Shown here: positions 1 to 12,610 of the stretch, piece by piece
How positions within the stretch are numbered: the stretch's first letter is position 1
Layout of the letters: each line of letters opens with the position of its first letter
Source: Theodoxus fluviatilis
Taxonomy: Eukaryota; Mollusca; Gastropoda; Cycloneritida; Neritidae
Assembly (NCBI GenBank): GCA_034096865.1
Contig: JAWQFJ010000610.1
Location: 82,501 to 146,500 of the forward strand
Direction: 5' to 3'
Length of the DNA stretch: 64,000 bases
Notes under the pieces: generated by a model
What the model was told of the DNA's origin: nothing
Database searches by the model: none
What the model saw: the letters and a program-made list of their open reading frames with translations, nothing else
Made by a program: the position numbers and the translations under genes

Positions 1-613
1 CCACTAATTTACCGTATTGCAACATAGCTTTTGACATCCTGGAAGAGAACAGCAGATGGTTGACGCCCTCAACAGGTGAAAGTCACGGCTGCTGGGCTTT
101 CCAGGTGCACTGCGATGACAGCTGTGGTCGGACACGACCATGCACCAGTAACAAAGGATGAAGTGGGTGCTGGAGGGTATTAGGACCCCGTGCGGCCATT
201 AGGAAATACATGCACACGTACTGTATGCAGTATTTACAGGGGTGTAGATTCAGGTATCGTATATCATTCACATTTACGAGTATATATCTGTGATCCAAAC
301 CACCGGGAACTCATCGATCTCAGTCCGCGTGCAAAGTGATGCTGGTCAACGAATGCTTGAATTTGTCTCCACCATCTCCATACCATTCTGTCCACACTGA
401 TGGAGATCCGTACCTTGCCCTGCGAAAGGAAGATCCGTAGATTCTCGATTCACAAGTGGAGTTGAAAAAACAATTCGATTTTGTTTCTACCTCAGTTCGT
501 AAACCCGTCATTGCTAGTCATCATCTTACGTGATTATATATATATATATAAAAATATATATATATATTGCTCTCGTCTAAGAGATGGTTGGGATAAGACT
601 GGTCCATTCGCGT
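1..613. other. No gene recognised
   Basis: No coding exon is recognisable here. The only structure is a short AT-rich (TA)n stretch at about 534-568. The adjacent LINE fragment ends at 614, so some of this may be its unrecognised 3' untranslated part. Confidence 0.4.
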
Positions 614-1070
614 CTACCGTACGTCTTCTTCTCGGATGCCGTCACGCTTGCAATGGAGACCAGTTCTTGCGATGAAGTGTGCTATACTGCGTGGTTGGTC
701 CAGCGGTCCATAACATTTTTGGGACACAGCTATTGGTTGTGACCATACCTCTTCTCTTCGTGTGTGGTGATGTTTGCAGTCCTGGAGAATGTGCACAACT
801 GTCTCTTCTGCTTCTCTACAACAGCGTGTTGACGTTGGGGAAAGATGGAGTTTTCGGTGCACACGGTATCTCAGCCTGCAGTGCCCTGTCCCCAGTCGGA
901 AGATTATCACCTGCTCTTGTCTGGACAGCTGGTGGTAGTTGCCCTTCGGCTGTTGTGTCCAATACAGAGATTTGATGATGGTGATCATCTCTGTAGCGGA
1001 TACTATGTTGTTTTATGGTTCTTTCTCTGCTCCCATTTTGGCTAGTTTGTCAGCTTCTTCATTCTCTCCC
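614..1070 (-). pseudogene. LINE ORF2 3' fragment (Jockey/I-like), decayed
   Basis: On the minus strand the reading frame begins with the end of an RNase H domain (EEADKLAKMGAEKE), hits an in-frame TAA at 1013-1015, and continues in the same frame with the C-terminal region usual for Jockey/I-type non-LTR retrotransposons. That region has YHQLSRQEQV, then IFRLGTGHCRLRYRVHR, a cysteine/histidine knuckle and VVHILQDC, and the frame ends at 614. The internal stop and the loss of everything upstream show it is dead. Its 5' side stops where a SINE-like repeat begins at 1077. The clade is assigned by motif recognition only. Confidence 0.8.
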
Positions 1071-1076
1071 GTACGT

Positions 1077-1243
1077 GATTCGTAAAGGGCGAATAACCAG
1101 GAAAGTAGACTTGGCTTGCTTGTACTGTAAACAGCTCCAGTACTGTTCGTGGTCATCGGCCCAACTTAGCCGAATAAAGCTTGAAGGCCTTTTTTCTTCT
1201 TACCTCCCCCCCTTTATGAACTGACTCGTTCATTCATTCATTC
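1077..1243 (+). repeat. SINE-like repeat, copy 1, with (CATT)n tail
   Basis: It begins with GATTCGTAAAGGGCGAATAA and carries a later CGTGGTCATCGGCC block. It ends in a short CATT tandem at about 1228-1243. The same head and middle recur at 20619-20749 (plus strand) and 52935-53105 (minus strand), and partly at 43497-43672. Confidence 0.65.
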
Positions 1244-4200
1244 GTGTTTGAAAACAAACGTTTCACAGTCAGGGAAAGATGTATGTGTGTTAATACAACA
1301 ATCTCGAACAGCTTACACTTCTGTCCCAACGCGTCATGGAATGAAATCATTACATTTTCATCAAGTGGTCATTTATATTCTTATTGATGCAGTATCTGTT
1401 TCTACAAGCAGAGTGAACGTTCGCTATCGATCAGTATCGTCCCCCCCGTCTTGCGGATGAATAAGCGCAATAAACAATGCTCCAACGTTACTTATGAGAA
1501 TATGGGGAGTTGACGTACATAGGTTCATGGCAGACGGGAAGCCATGTGTCGACTCCTTGAACTTATCTCTCTTGATGTCGCGGTCCTGGATGGTCTGGCG
1601 ACAGACAGGTATGCATATAACCCATAGCAAGTTTAAGTCTATACAATATGATTCCAAATTGTGTGGGATCTTAAACATGGGAATTTGGTCACGGGGTATC
1701 TGCGGGAAGGTTGTGAGGGAAGATAAATATCCTTTAACTTAGGAGTCGCATACGGATTCCTGTCGAGAATACGACAATCTGTTTTTTTCCGTACTCCGCA
1801 ACGTGGGACTATTAGACGTCTAGAACCACGAGTCAACACACAGGACACGGTTGTGGGAAGGCTGGTGCATCATGATATCCACCTCTATCTATAGTAAAAC
1901 CAGAGTGCACACATCCCAGCCTGTTTTCCAGAGGCCAGGCCGGACAGCACACGGCCTTACTAGCACTCAGTAATTGAAACAGAGGGTAACGTCCGCCGAG
2001 CGCGTATCATTTTTGTGAGATCGCGGAAAATAGCCTATGAAAATAATGCAGAGGTCATCCGCGTCCCTAGGGGGATTGGGAGATGCCAGAAAGTTGTGAT
2101 AAAGGCACACAGAAAGAAGGAGGTCAACAACCCTTACGTGAAAATCGGCCCACGTGTTAGAGGTAGAGACTAGTCGGGGTTGTCCGTGAATGATTGTTAT
2201 AGTGTAGCTAATTTGTGGTTTATTGGTTAGGTTATCAACACTGATCAGACTCACATTTTGCTAACATGGACTAGAGGCATTCATGCTCTAACCAGTGCAC
2301 ATGACGCATGTTTGGAAGAAAATGGGACCGCTACGACTCGACGAGTTTACACAGAGGAACACAGGAGAAGAAGCTAGGAGAAAAGCGAGATGCAATATGA
2401 CCCTGCGGACTACTAGGCGACCCCAACAACTGCTGCGTGTGCGAGTGCATAGAGCAGTAGCAGCGTTAGTGAGGAGGCGTCGGTTGTTCCTATTGTTGAC
2501 GGGACTCGCGGTAATTCTGCACCCAGCTGCGTTTTGCACTGACCGTTCTGTCCCGTTGCGATTTGAAATCCGTGCGCGGGATTCGCAAAGGAGCGTCGCG
2601 TCCACAAAAAAGACAAACTTCTTATACGAGCGGGGACAGCCTGATGGCAATTCATGGCTTGTTCCCTGGAGGTACCCGTCGCCGACAACACTGGCCAAAG
2701 TGTGTCGCCCCAGTTTTACGGGGTTCTCGAGTGTCCAGAGTTTCGTCACACGTGCCGTGAATTGCCAGGTTTTGTGACATTCCGACTCATTGTATGGTGG
2801 GGGGGCCGAGAAGAACAGCAAAGTCAGTGAGTCGACGCGTGGCACAGAAGATGCAACTTTGTCTGGGAGCATACTACGACAGATTGAAGTGATATTGAAG
2901 TGTGGAGAGAGAATTAAAAGAATTGAACAGTGTGGCATCAGAGGGTGGAAGGGTGATCGTCAGAGGGTCTTTCGAGTGGTTGCAGCTAGGTACAGTGAAG
3001 GCTTCCATGGGTCGCCACGGATTCGGGGGTTCGCTTTTGTGTGCGAAAGAGTATGAGAATTGTGCGACCCCTCATTAGGGTCGAGAGGTGGGTAACAGTG
3101 ATATGTTGACCGTTGGGGTGTAAGTGGTTGAAGATGAGGCACTGGGGATCTGTAAAATCCATACTCCCACGTTAAATTTTGTCGTGGTTGAACGGGCGAA
3201 TAGGTGCGTCGTGGTAGGTCACACCGTCATTGTCCATCGGAATCCAGTCATGTACCGTTTGCATTCCTGCGCGCCGTGTAAGGACTTCTGTAGACCTTTG
3301 TGGCACAATATTATTGGGAACTGCTGTGCCCCAATTTTGCAGAACCAGGGAGCTGAGGTAGTGGAAGCACAGCGAAGGGATTGGGGGGCAGCTGACCCGG
3401 TGTCCAGCGCTGCAGTGTCAACCCCAGGACCCCGGCGCTAATGAAGGACTTGGCATTGGCACAACTGAAGTGTGGCTGACGGGTGGGGGAAGGCAGTTCT
3501 AATGCTTTTACTGCCCGTGACACCATGTAGTAGGCTTACATGAGGCGAGTCACGTGATTGAGATTTATTGGGCCATTGTCTTGATGAGGCGAAGAATAAA
3601 GCAAAGCGCATACTGGGCAATCTGTGTCGGTCTCCCTGTTGTGTGAGCTAGCACCTGCGATGACATGGAAGAGGAAGGTAGAAGGATGAAAAAACCGTGG
3701 TGGTGCTTCGTTTTACATGGTTTATTGGTTAGTGGAACTGGGTTTACTGACGGTCGTACACGCGACGCGGTTTCGGCACCACTGATTCAGTTGTGATATA
3801 GTCGTACGCGTTCCACGTCCCACACGCTGAGAGGGGGAAAACAAAGGCTCGTGCGCGTTTCGCAGCGTGTGAGAGCCTGGATAAAGCACAAGGTGCACGT
3901 CCGCGCGGCGCTATCCAACTACGTGTCTTGGCTCTGGGTGGCTTTAACAATAAAAAGTCATCTCTTTATTTGAGTGGACGCGGCAAGCGGTGACGGGGGG
4001 TTGTTGGGTTCTGCTACGCGCGTGGCAGAAGGCTAGGTGGGAAGTAATTTCGGTGAATCGTGCGAAGGCACGGGGGCCCGATGAAGAGAGGAGGAGCAGA
4101 CAAAGTCGGGGGTTCCTCGGGCCCTAGAAAGTCCCGGCTCGATGGGGTTGGAGCCCGTATGGTCCACCACTACGTCATCGAAGCAGGGGACTTTCATGAC

Positions 4201-6138
4201 GGAGTACCACAGGCCGTGGGGTTCCTTGCGTTTCTCTGAATTTGCCGGTCATTACCTTTTTACCACCAGCGAGTCACCGTAGAGGGGGGTGGGTACTACA
4301 TCGGACACGCGGTCTGATCCTGAGCACAGTGTGTGCCACTACTGAGCTGTCGCTGGGAGGGTTCGAGCCGGCGTAGAAATCTTTGTTCGGTTTTAAAGAG
4401 GCTACTCATTGGGGGCCAAAATCCTCTCAGGTAAAAGAGGTAGGGGGGTGGTCGATACGTGGGTTACTGGTACTCTGGAGGTTGCCCGGATGGTGGGCAA
4501 TAGGCACTTGGTCCTGGCGCGGGTGAGCGCACGAGTATGATGTGGCTAGCGTTGAGTGTAGCCCCACCTCTATGCTTGCACAACTCCAGCGAAGTTCCGA
4601 TGCTGATGGGTGGGCGGGGGAAGACGAGGGGTCCTGCGATTTAGAGATGGGCGCAGTCGTGTCTGTGGCTCTGGGGGTTGCGCTTCGAAACTAGCACATT
4701 CGTGGATAGGGGAGACGACATGGCCGCTACAAAAACAAAGAAAGAATAACGATGTACACCCTAACAGACGCTGTGGGGTCCACTTCGGATCGGTCAATGT
4801 TTTGTATAGAAGCGCGCGACTGGGGGCTGAAGAACTTATAATTGGCGAAGCCTACAACCCAGAAGCGCAAGGTCTGTGCGTGTGCACGGATGGCCGAGGG
4901 AGTGAGAACGAGGTTATACTAAGACCATGGGGCCGGGCCATTGACGAAGTCGGTTGCTATGAATGTACCCTGTGAGTGCAGACGGGATAAAGTAATGGGA
5001 GTTAATCCTTGCAGTCGTCAGTTTACGTAGGAAGAGCAACCTTTGGATTTGGTGTCGGCGCACTTCACAAGGACCTGTCTGAGTCTCATGCTTTTGTGGT
5101 ACCATATGAGCATTGGGGAGCTGGAGATGAAGAAATGGGAGAACAGTCGTTTTTTATGGGGTCAATGTGTGCCAGCGGCGATTGATTCGCGTAGTTGGCG
5201 TGTCTGCTACACGTAACAAATGACGCCCCCATTGATCTCCCAACCTGTAAAAGAAGTTAGTGAAAAAGGACTCGAACAAAACGAATGCCCGGTGTTTGCG
5301 TCTTTGTGCTATCTGTGCTTTGTAAGTGTTCGAGCGGGTGGTGGCAAAAGATTTTGTGGATGCGTGTATTGGTGTGTGTGTGTTGAGTGCTTTGTAGGGG
5401 AAGATAGGGTCCGTGTATGTTGATGCGTGTTCGGGTAATCGAGCCCGTGGCCCGTCATGGTGTGTCTTCGTCCGTTGTTTCGTCGTATGCTGTGTCGTAT
5501 ATGCTGTGCTATGAGTGAGTGGGGAGACTGGAGATGGAGGGAGAACGGCGTGATGAATTCGGAGCCTCGATGCCACTCTGTGGGGCATGCCGTCCGGGGT
5601 CGAGGGGCAGCCGTCGCGGGAGATGGACGGATGGAAGCCGACGGATAGGCGGAGAGGAGGTGCTGCAGAGACGCCTGGTAGCACAGGGCTAGCTGGAAGC
5701 GACGGGGGTGAGGGGGGCGGGAAGGAGAAGAGAGGGACTGATGGACAAAAGGGGACATTCAGTATACAAACTCCGGACGGGGAGGGTGCAGACGTCAATG
5801 TAAGTCCTAGACAGTTATAGGTCGCCCGTCTACGCCCGGGTCAATAGAGGACCAACGTGTGTCGACGTTGGAGAGCTGCACTACTTTTTTGCCTGTCGGC
5901 ACTCCCCTCTGGGCCCACCTTTGACTTCACGTTGTGTGCTGCTGATGTTGGTCTGTTATCTCTACCTGCGACTTTTTTTCCCTTTTTCTTGAGCTCATGC
6001 CTTAGTCCACCACTCTACATTCTATTAAGAAAACAATATTACAACCCGAGCATTGTTCCTGACATGAAATCGCTGCTTTCTGCGTCTGTGAACTGGAACG
6101 AGGGGTGACACGCGAGAAGGTGGTACAGACTGCTCAGT
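1244..6138. other. Long stretch without a recognised gene
   Basis: Nothing here looks like a known protein. The longest open frames are 2288-2938 (216 codons, minus) and 5154-5798 (214 codons, minus, Pro/Ser/Thr/His-rich and low complexity). Neither shows a domain or splice-site support. Overlapping open frames on both strands at 2290-2940 argue for chance. Confidence 0.4.
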
Positions 6139-6319
6139 GCACACGCAACACACACACACACACCACCGCACGCACACAGCAGCCACCTACAGCAACACAA
6201 GGACACACACACAAGCTACGCACACCACACACACACACACGCACGCACACACACACACAGATCACACACGCACCGCACGCACGCCACCGGCACACACACA
6301 CACACATCACACACACTGA
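6139..6319. repeat. (CA)n-rich microsatellite
   Basis: About 180 bp of imperfect CA repeat interrupted by CGCA and CCAC units. Confidence 0.95.
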
Positions 6320-6769
6320 GGGGCATTCCGTCAAACCATAAAGAACCACAGGAAGTAGATATGACACACGAGTCGTCTTTAGCTACTACTACAAGGCAGT
6401 CGGCAGTGCATGCGTCGCTGACGGTTGTGGATATAGAAGACGAGCATGGAAGGGCACACAAACCTTGCAGTTTCAGAAAACAATAAATGGTGTGGAACCG
6501 CGCTCTTTCTTTTATTCAGGCCTCACCACTATCGTGAGAATGACGCTGACCCGACTCTAGTTCGTGTGCACTGACTAACATCATCCTGGACCCTTTCCGG
6601 CGTCTGCTCTCAAACACTCCCGCCGCTCGTTGGAAGACTCGTTCCCGACTCCTGTACCTCAGTTTCGTTTATCTGTCCTCCCCACTCAACTGTGACTCTG
6701 TGTTGCACGAGCTTAGCCTAAGCGCCGCTACCACCCTCCTGTCCTCTCCTCCCCCTCTCGCGCCAGTTT

Positions 6770-6998
6770 CATGTGTTAAGCGCGGTGACCGCCTGTGTAC
6801 GGTCCGTTTGTATCGAATGCCTGGAAGGTGAATGTCCGGACTCCTATGTATATTAAGTTTTATTTAATTGTACACTTTGGAGTGGAGATTGACGTTTATC
6901 TGTGCTCTATGTCATATGATTGTTATGTATGCGCCGTGGCAGGTTCTTAAGATCATGGATAAAGGCGCTATATAAATCCCCCACATTATCATTATTTG
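6770..6998 (+). mobile_element. Retroelement 3' end (LINE2/SINE-type tail)
   Basis: The segment ends with AAAGGCGCTATATAAAT followed by a degenerate ATT-rich tail. A GCGCTATATAAAT plus (ATT)n end is common at the 3' end of many animal L2-like LINEs and their SINEs. The 5' limit is a guess, and no coding remnant was seen. Confidence 0.4.
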
Positions 6999-9891
6999 AC
7001 TGTCATTATTGTTGTTCTAGTGTTGGACGCCAATATGATTTTCGAACATTCCCTCTGCTGTCAAACACTAACAAAACGAGTTCAGCTGGCTACCTAGCGG
7101 TGGATAACCTAACGCCTTGAGAGCCTTCACAAACCCCTACAGTGATTCGCTATTGTGCTAATGACTCAAAAACTGAAGGGCACCCCTGGTGAGTTCGGCG
7201 GAGCGGCGAAGATGTCGCAGATCAGGCCACTGCAAACTAACCGATGATCGAAAGTGGACATCCGTGTCTCTCAGTGCTGCTCCTAGAAAATTTTAGCGTT
7301 CATTGTTTGTACACCCGCAGTGGACCTGTCGAATGCACGTATCTCTATTTGTCAAGACAATAGTATGTCAACCCGTTTAGGCATATATAGCGAGCTAAGA
7401 AGAAATTACGTACCAATTCAAGTCACGTATTCATTGCTCAGAAGCGCCACCAAAAACGTATCACATCCCATTTGTTTCTGGTTTTCGCTCCTGAGGTCAT
7501 GGAAACATCTCGTTCTAGCTAGGGCATCCCTGACACCTTTAATGCCTTAACAAATCCAAGAAGTCTGCAGAATTGTGGCTGCCTGAGGCTACAGATGTTT
7601 CGGAATGTCCCAAGCGACCCCATCGTTCTCTCCACTCCTGACCTACACTTACTGGCTCCCCATCTCTCACGAGGATAGGAGTATAAACTTGGTTACATTG
7701 CGGGCTTCAAGGAACCCATGTCAACGCGATCACCGCAACCACACGCTCTTAGCGAGAAATTCTTTATCAGTCGTACACTGCCCTCCAAATTTTATACGCT
7801 CGTAGGCTGCTGTGGACTATAGAATGCTCTACTTATTGGTCCACCAGCGCCGTAACAAGACAAACTAGACAAGGACCAGCGTTTTTGCCTTTTCTATAAT
7901 CCGTTCAGGTCAGTTTCAAGGCTGCTATTAGACCAGTAGATGCTGGTTGTTGAGCCTGCACCACTTTATGACCCTTATCGGACAATCGTAACTCCATCAC
8001 GATTCTCTAGTGTCACTCTGCCTGGTCGCTGTGAGTCAGGCAAGAGGTACAACAGCCTGGCCACTCTTTGATCGTGTCTTACACACCCTCCTTTATCTCT
8101 GCTGCCCTCTCCTTCTCCCACGGCTAGGTATCGGTACCTTGCAGTGATGGTATTGGCCAGAGCCACTGGACCTCTTGACACGTATGAGGCCGTTACCACT
8201 TCAGCTTTCTGGCTTTTCACGATTTGAGAGAATGGAGGTCTTCGTTACATCATCAGACGTTTTCCGATTTAGGGTCATGCATTCGGTGGGGAATATGCGT
8301 TTTCACACATGACAAGCTAAGCGCAACGAGTTATCCGCGCTGCCTGCTTGAGGTCAGGTACACGTGGCATTCACGACTGGATAACTATGGCGGAGAGGAA
8401 ACTAGGGGAAGATCTCGAGCACGAGAGGGCGGTCTTGACGTCGTGACCGGAATTTGAGGAAGCTAGTTCCTACGGAAGATCTGGCACCAGCCGATTGTCG
8501 GAAGGAACGATTAGGCAGCACAAACTCAGAGGGGTCAAGGGCTGTTATTGCTTTGAAGGTGAAACCAAAGGCAATCGGCGGTGGAGGAATCCGACATAGA
8601 CTGTGTGACGCAACGCTTTGGGCCCAAAGAGCTTCCGAAAACTAACGCAACACGCGATTCGGGGCCAAGGAGAAACGTTCCGTGATCCAGTTCTAGTCCC
8701 CTCAAGACAGGATGGAGTGCGGCAGTGGATGTTATCTCTGCAGCAGTTTTGCGGGATGCGGGACCTGCTACGAGGGGTAACTATGTTTTGATTTTGAAGA
8801 ATAAGAGTAGTTGAAGCTCCCCTCCCGAGCTGTGAGCAGGCGCTCGAGGGGTGATGTCAATCTCCTCAGCAACAGAGTTACCCTACCCGCCGAGATTGCA
8901 GAAACGGACTCAACGGTTTAACCTGTGTTGGTGCGCCATGCCGAGCACACTAGTAAAACAAGCCAGTCTGGTACAAGGGAATATGCGCTAAAACGAGGGC
9001 CGTTCTGTAACCGGAGCTCCACGACACGTTCGTGGCTGAACAGGTCTTGAGACTCCATACATATGTTCCCAGGGATTGCTTCTGGGCACCGAAGGCGCAC
9101 ACCAACAGCCCATGATTCGTCCTCAGCTCGGAACATCCAAAACGCTCATTTTCAGCGATTTAGTTGAACACACCAAACATAGGGCCAGCCGTCCATAAGG
9201 AATAACCCGGTGTGAATGTTCACAAGCACGAAAGGTAGCAGGAGACACTACATCACTAGAAGTGTAATGGATATTGCGTACATTGATTCAGTTATTGAGT
9301 TCGTGGCCGTGCGATAAAATCGAGTAAAAGTCAACAAGTTGGGGCTACAAAGTATGTAACAAGTACTGAGATCATGACTTCTAGTGAACTGTGGTGTTCG
9401 GACGAGAAAAAAGCTGTCTCACATATGCTGTTACTAGCTACTCAGGATAGTCATCGGTAGCACAAGTCGTGTCGCCCAGGTCAATAGCCTGGATGGCCCC
9501 GGTAAGAACTGTCTTAGGCGGCATTAGTGAGGAGATATCCAGACGACAGTAGGACCTGTATAATCTCGTACGACAGATGGGGGGATTAACGAAAGAAACA
9601 CAGAATGCATTATCAAAATTAACACATAATGACCGCACGGAACGAAAGAAGATGACCTAATGATAGTGAACTCGAACGAATGGATGCTGTATTGCTTATT
9701 AGCCCATTTGACAGCTAGGTAAGGAACAATTAAAAAGAAAGAACAGCAACTGGAAGCGAATGAGACGTCAACGAGCGAGGGTCAAAGCCGTTGAGCCCCA
9801 TAAATGTTTCTCACGTGTTGGTCTGAAACGGCGAGCAGACACGACCTGGGTCTATTTAACACACACAAAAAGGCATTAAACAAGACGACAA
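6999..9891. other. No gene recognised
   Basis: Mixed unique-looking sequence up to the assembly gap. Only short chance frames are present, with no domains, clear splice structure or obvious tandem repeats. Confidence 0.4.
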
Positions 9892-9901
9892 NNNNNNNNN
9901 N
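9892..9901. other. Assembly gap (10 N)
   Basis: Ten undetermined bases. A fixed short N run usually marks a scaffold join of unknown true size, so order and distance across it are not certain. Confidence 0.98.
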
Positions 9902-9923
9902 GACACGGTCAGAATTGCGTCAT

Positions 9924-9950
9924 GAGAGAGAGAGAGAGAGAGAAAAAAAC

Positions 9951-9985
<35 letters not shown>

Positions 9986-9991
9986 CAGAGG

Positions 9992-10023
<32 letters not shown>

Positions 10024-10131
10024 AAGGGAGAGAGAAAGAGAGGGAAAGAGAGAGGGAAAGAGAGAGATAGAGATAGAGAGAGAGGCAGAGAGAGAGAGAG
10101 ATGGAGAGAGAGAAAGAGAGAGAGAGAGAGC
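9924..10131. repeat. (GA)n microsatellite beside the gap
   Basis: About 200 bp of imperfect GA repeat with CAGA and GGGA interruptions, starting 22 bases after the gap. It probably caused the break in assembly. Confidence 0.95.
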
Positions 10132-10298
10132 AAATGCGTGAATGAGAGAAAGAAGAGAGGAGAGGGAAGGTAAGGGAGGGGTGGATTTACATGCGCATAG
10201 ATAAACTAGTCCACTGTGAGGAATTGATTTCTTTTTTATTATGTAATGTCAAGATCTTACATGAACAAAGGGTGGTGGGGGTGGGTGGTGGGGTGGCA

Positions 10299-10736
10299 TT
10301 TTTTTTTTTTTTTCTTCATTTTGTTTTTTTTTTATATTTTTCTTTGTTTTTTTCTTTTTTAATATTTTTGTTCTTTTTTTTTTTTTTTTTTTACTATTGG
10401 TTTTTCTTTCTTTTTTTTTCATTTTTTTTTTTTTTTATTTTATTTTTTGACTTTTGGTTTTTTTTTTTCAATGTTTTTTATTTTTATATTTTTTTTTTTT
10501 TTGTTTTTTTTTGTTTTTGTTTTTGTTTTTCTTTTTTGGTGGTTTTTCGTATTTTATTTTTCTTTCTTTCTTTTGTTTTTTTTGTCTTTTGTTCTTTTTT
10601 CTTTTTTTTGCATTTTATTTGTTTTTAATGTTTTCTTTATTTTTTTTTTTTTTTTTTTTTTTGTTTATTATTTTTTTTTGTTTTTTTTTATTTATTTTTT
10701 TTTTGTCTTTTTGCTTCTAAATACTTTTTTGTCCTT
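10299..10736. repeat. T-rich homopolymeric tract
   Basis: About 440 bp composed almost wholly of T on the plus strand, with scattered single A, C and G. The open frames here (Phe-rich) are artefacts of composition. It may be an expanded poly(A) tail of a minus-strand retroelement or a long-read error zone. Confidence 0.9.
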
Positions 10737-11424
10737 TAGCTTTAAGAAATGTGCGTGGGTGTTCTTAAAAAGCTGTTATGCATGTTTAAAACCCACAAGA
10801 AGAAACACGTATAATGGACAAGACGCGAGTAGTTGGATCCTTAATGACATTTAGGCCTCACCATTTCCATTGACAGACATCTTCCTATTGATGCGCCTCC
10901 GCAGCCTGGCAAACCAGATAAATGCCAGAAGAAAGAAATCCGAGTCTGTTTGCCAAATAGTCGCTAATCCTTACATCTCATTACTTCGGCACGGAAACTG
11001 TGTCATAAACAGGAAATCTTTCTGGAGGCTCATTCAGGACTTTAGCGAACGTCTTCTCCTTGCTGACGTCACGGAGACCAGCGCTTGGAGGGTTTTTCGT
11101 GGACAGGACTCGTCTTGCATTCGTCCTCTGTCACTTCCGTGTCCAACCCGAGGCATCAAGCGCTGTCTTTCAGTGGATAATTTGGGAAGACGCCAGTTCG
11201 GCTTGGGTTCCGCCTTACAAATGACAACGTCCGCGGGGCTGGGGCTGGGGGTGGGGGGTACCCATGCTTTCAATTTCAACGTTGTCCAGGGTGGCTCCTA
11301 TTTTTGGCGGACTTGTTTGTAAGAGGCCAGACGCGTTCTGAGACGGAGCGCTTTCTTGGTCTCCGGGAACCAATCAACGAGACCGCTAGGGCCCCGGATG
11401 ACGCTCGACGCCAACGCTGCGGCG

Positions 11425-11500
11425 CGTGCCGTGACGTCAGAAGGGGAATAAATAGCTGCGGAGACTTCCGAGGTGTGGGCGGCAGCGGCCATGTTGGCTT
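11425..11500 (+). promoter_or_regulatory. Putative promoter (CRE, TATA-like and YY1-like motifs)
   Basis: A perfect CRE core (TGACGTCA) at about 11432 is followed by AATAAATAG, and about 35 bases later by GCGGCCATGTTGGC, which resembles a YY1 site and places an ATG at about 11491. The surroundings are GC-rich. A frame of 48 codons runs from this ATG, with a possible donor CAG|GTAGCG inside it, but no downstream exon was identified. Motif co-occurrence is seen; promoter function is inferred. Confidence 0.3.
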
Positions 11501-12147
11501 GCCGATCCATCTGGCTGATGGCCGATCGATGCCCGTATGACGCAGGTAGCGTCGGAGCGAGGGCGCGAAAAGCCATCCGATTCGCTCTAGCCTCCTTGTT
11601 TACCGCCAGTAGTTGTTTTCGCTCCTGTTGTTATTAGCTCCCCCCCCCCCCCCCCCTTCTGACTTTATTGCATGAAGAGACGGTAGAGACCAGGGTGCGG
11701 TGGGGATAAATTGACAAATCGAGGGAGGGGACTGGGGGTGGAGAGTGAGGCGGGGTGAGGAGGGGTGAGAGGAGTATGATGGAGAGGAAAAGAGATTGAG
11801 GGGACAGTGGGGTTGGTCCATGCTAGTGTGAAGAGAGCTGCAAAGAAGTGCATTACCCCCTTTACTTCTCCCCTCTCGTTGGCCGTGACCCCATATTGGC
11901 GCCATGCCTAGAGCTACTGGGAAGGACGTGCAGAGTGGATGCCTTGAAGAATGAAAAGCCAGGGTTCCTGGTAACCGCCACACAGAAAGGGAACAATAAG
12001 ATGAGGAAGATAAAGCATTCAAGGGAGAGGAGTTAGAAGACGACGACGTCGACGGCGAGGAAGACAACGGCGACGACGGAAGAGGACAAGGAGGATAGGA
12101 AGAAGAAAGGAATGACGGAGGACAGACAAAAAGATGACTATGAATCA

Positions 12148-12186
12148 TCATCCTCCTCCACCACCACCCTCCTCCTCCCACTCTTC

Positions 12187-12219
<33 letters not shown>

Positions 12220-12250
12220 TGCTCCTCCTCCTCCTCCTTCTCTTCTTCTT
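12148..12250. repeat. (CTC)n / poly(C) tract
   Basis: CCT/CTC triplets surround a run of about 30 C at 12187-12219. A shorter C16 run lies at 11641-11656. The block directly abuts a truncated LINE. Confidence 0.9.
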
Positions 12251-12267
12251 TCCGTTTTTCTGTTTAT

Positions 12268-12610
12268 AGTGAAAGCCAAGCTACAGCTCCTTGAATGCAA
12301 CACCCTACTGCATCTGTACGACCCAGCAACGTGGCCCAAACTATGCCCGAGATGCGGTTTCCACTCAGAGACTGTCAGCCACATCGGCAACGGCTGTAAA
12401 AACAACAAGATAGCTATACAGAAGCGACACAACAAAGTCAGCGAGATCGTCACGAGAAACGTGGCAGATGCGAATCCCTGCGCAACCGTCCTCCGTGATC
12501 AGCATGTGACTCCGTCACACTTTGCTGAAGGAGAGAACGATGTGTTTGTAGATGTGCGGCACAATAGACCCGACTCATGCATCATCAACTTACTAGAAAA
12601 TCGTGTCTGA
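12268..12610 (+). pseudogene. RLE-type LINE (R2/NeSL-like) pol fragment
   Basis: An open frame to 12610 contains the C-terminal zinc knuckle of RLE-type (R2/NeSL-like) LINE polymerases: CPRCGF, then ETVSHIGNGC and KRHNKVSEIV, i.e. C-x2-C-x7-H-x4-C. A downstream DVFVDVRH stretch may be the start of the endonuclease region. The 5' part ends at the poly(C)/CTC tract, so this is a truncated copy. A longer relative is at 34690-35680. Confidence 0.65.

Noticed and set aside
2288..2938. 216-codon minus-strand frame as a possible gene
   Set aside because: Overlapping frames of 160 and 92 codons are open on both strands, no domain or splice context was recognised, and there is no sign of codon bias.
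5154..5798. 214-codon minus-strand frame
   Set aside because: Low-complexity Pro/Ser/Thr/His protein with a second long frame overlapping it; no recognisable family.
10191..10854. Phe-rich hydrophobic frame as a membrane protein
   Set aside because: Produced by the T-rich tract; Phe from TTT, not a real hydrophobic gene.
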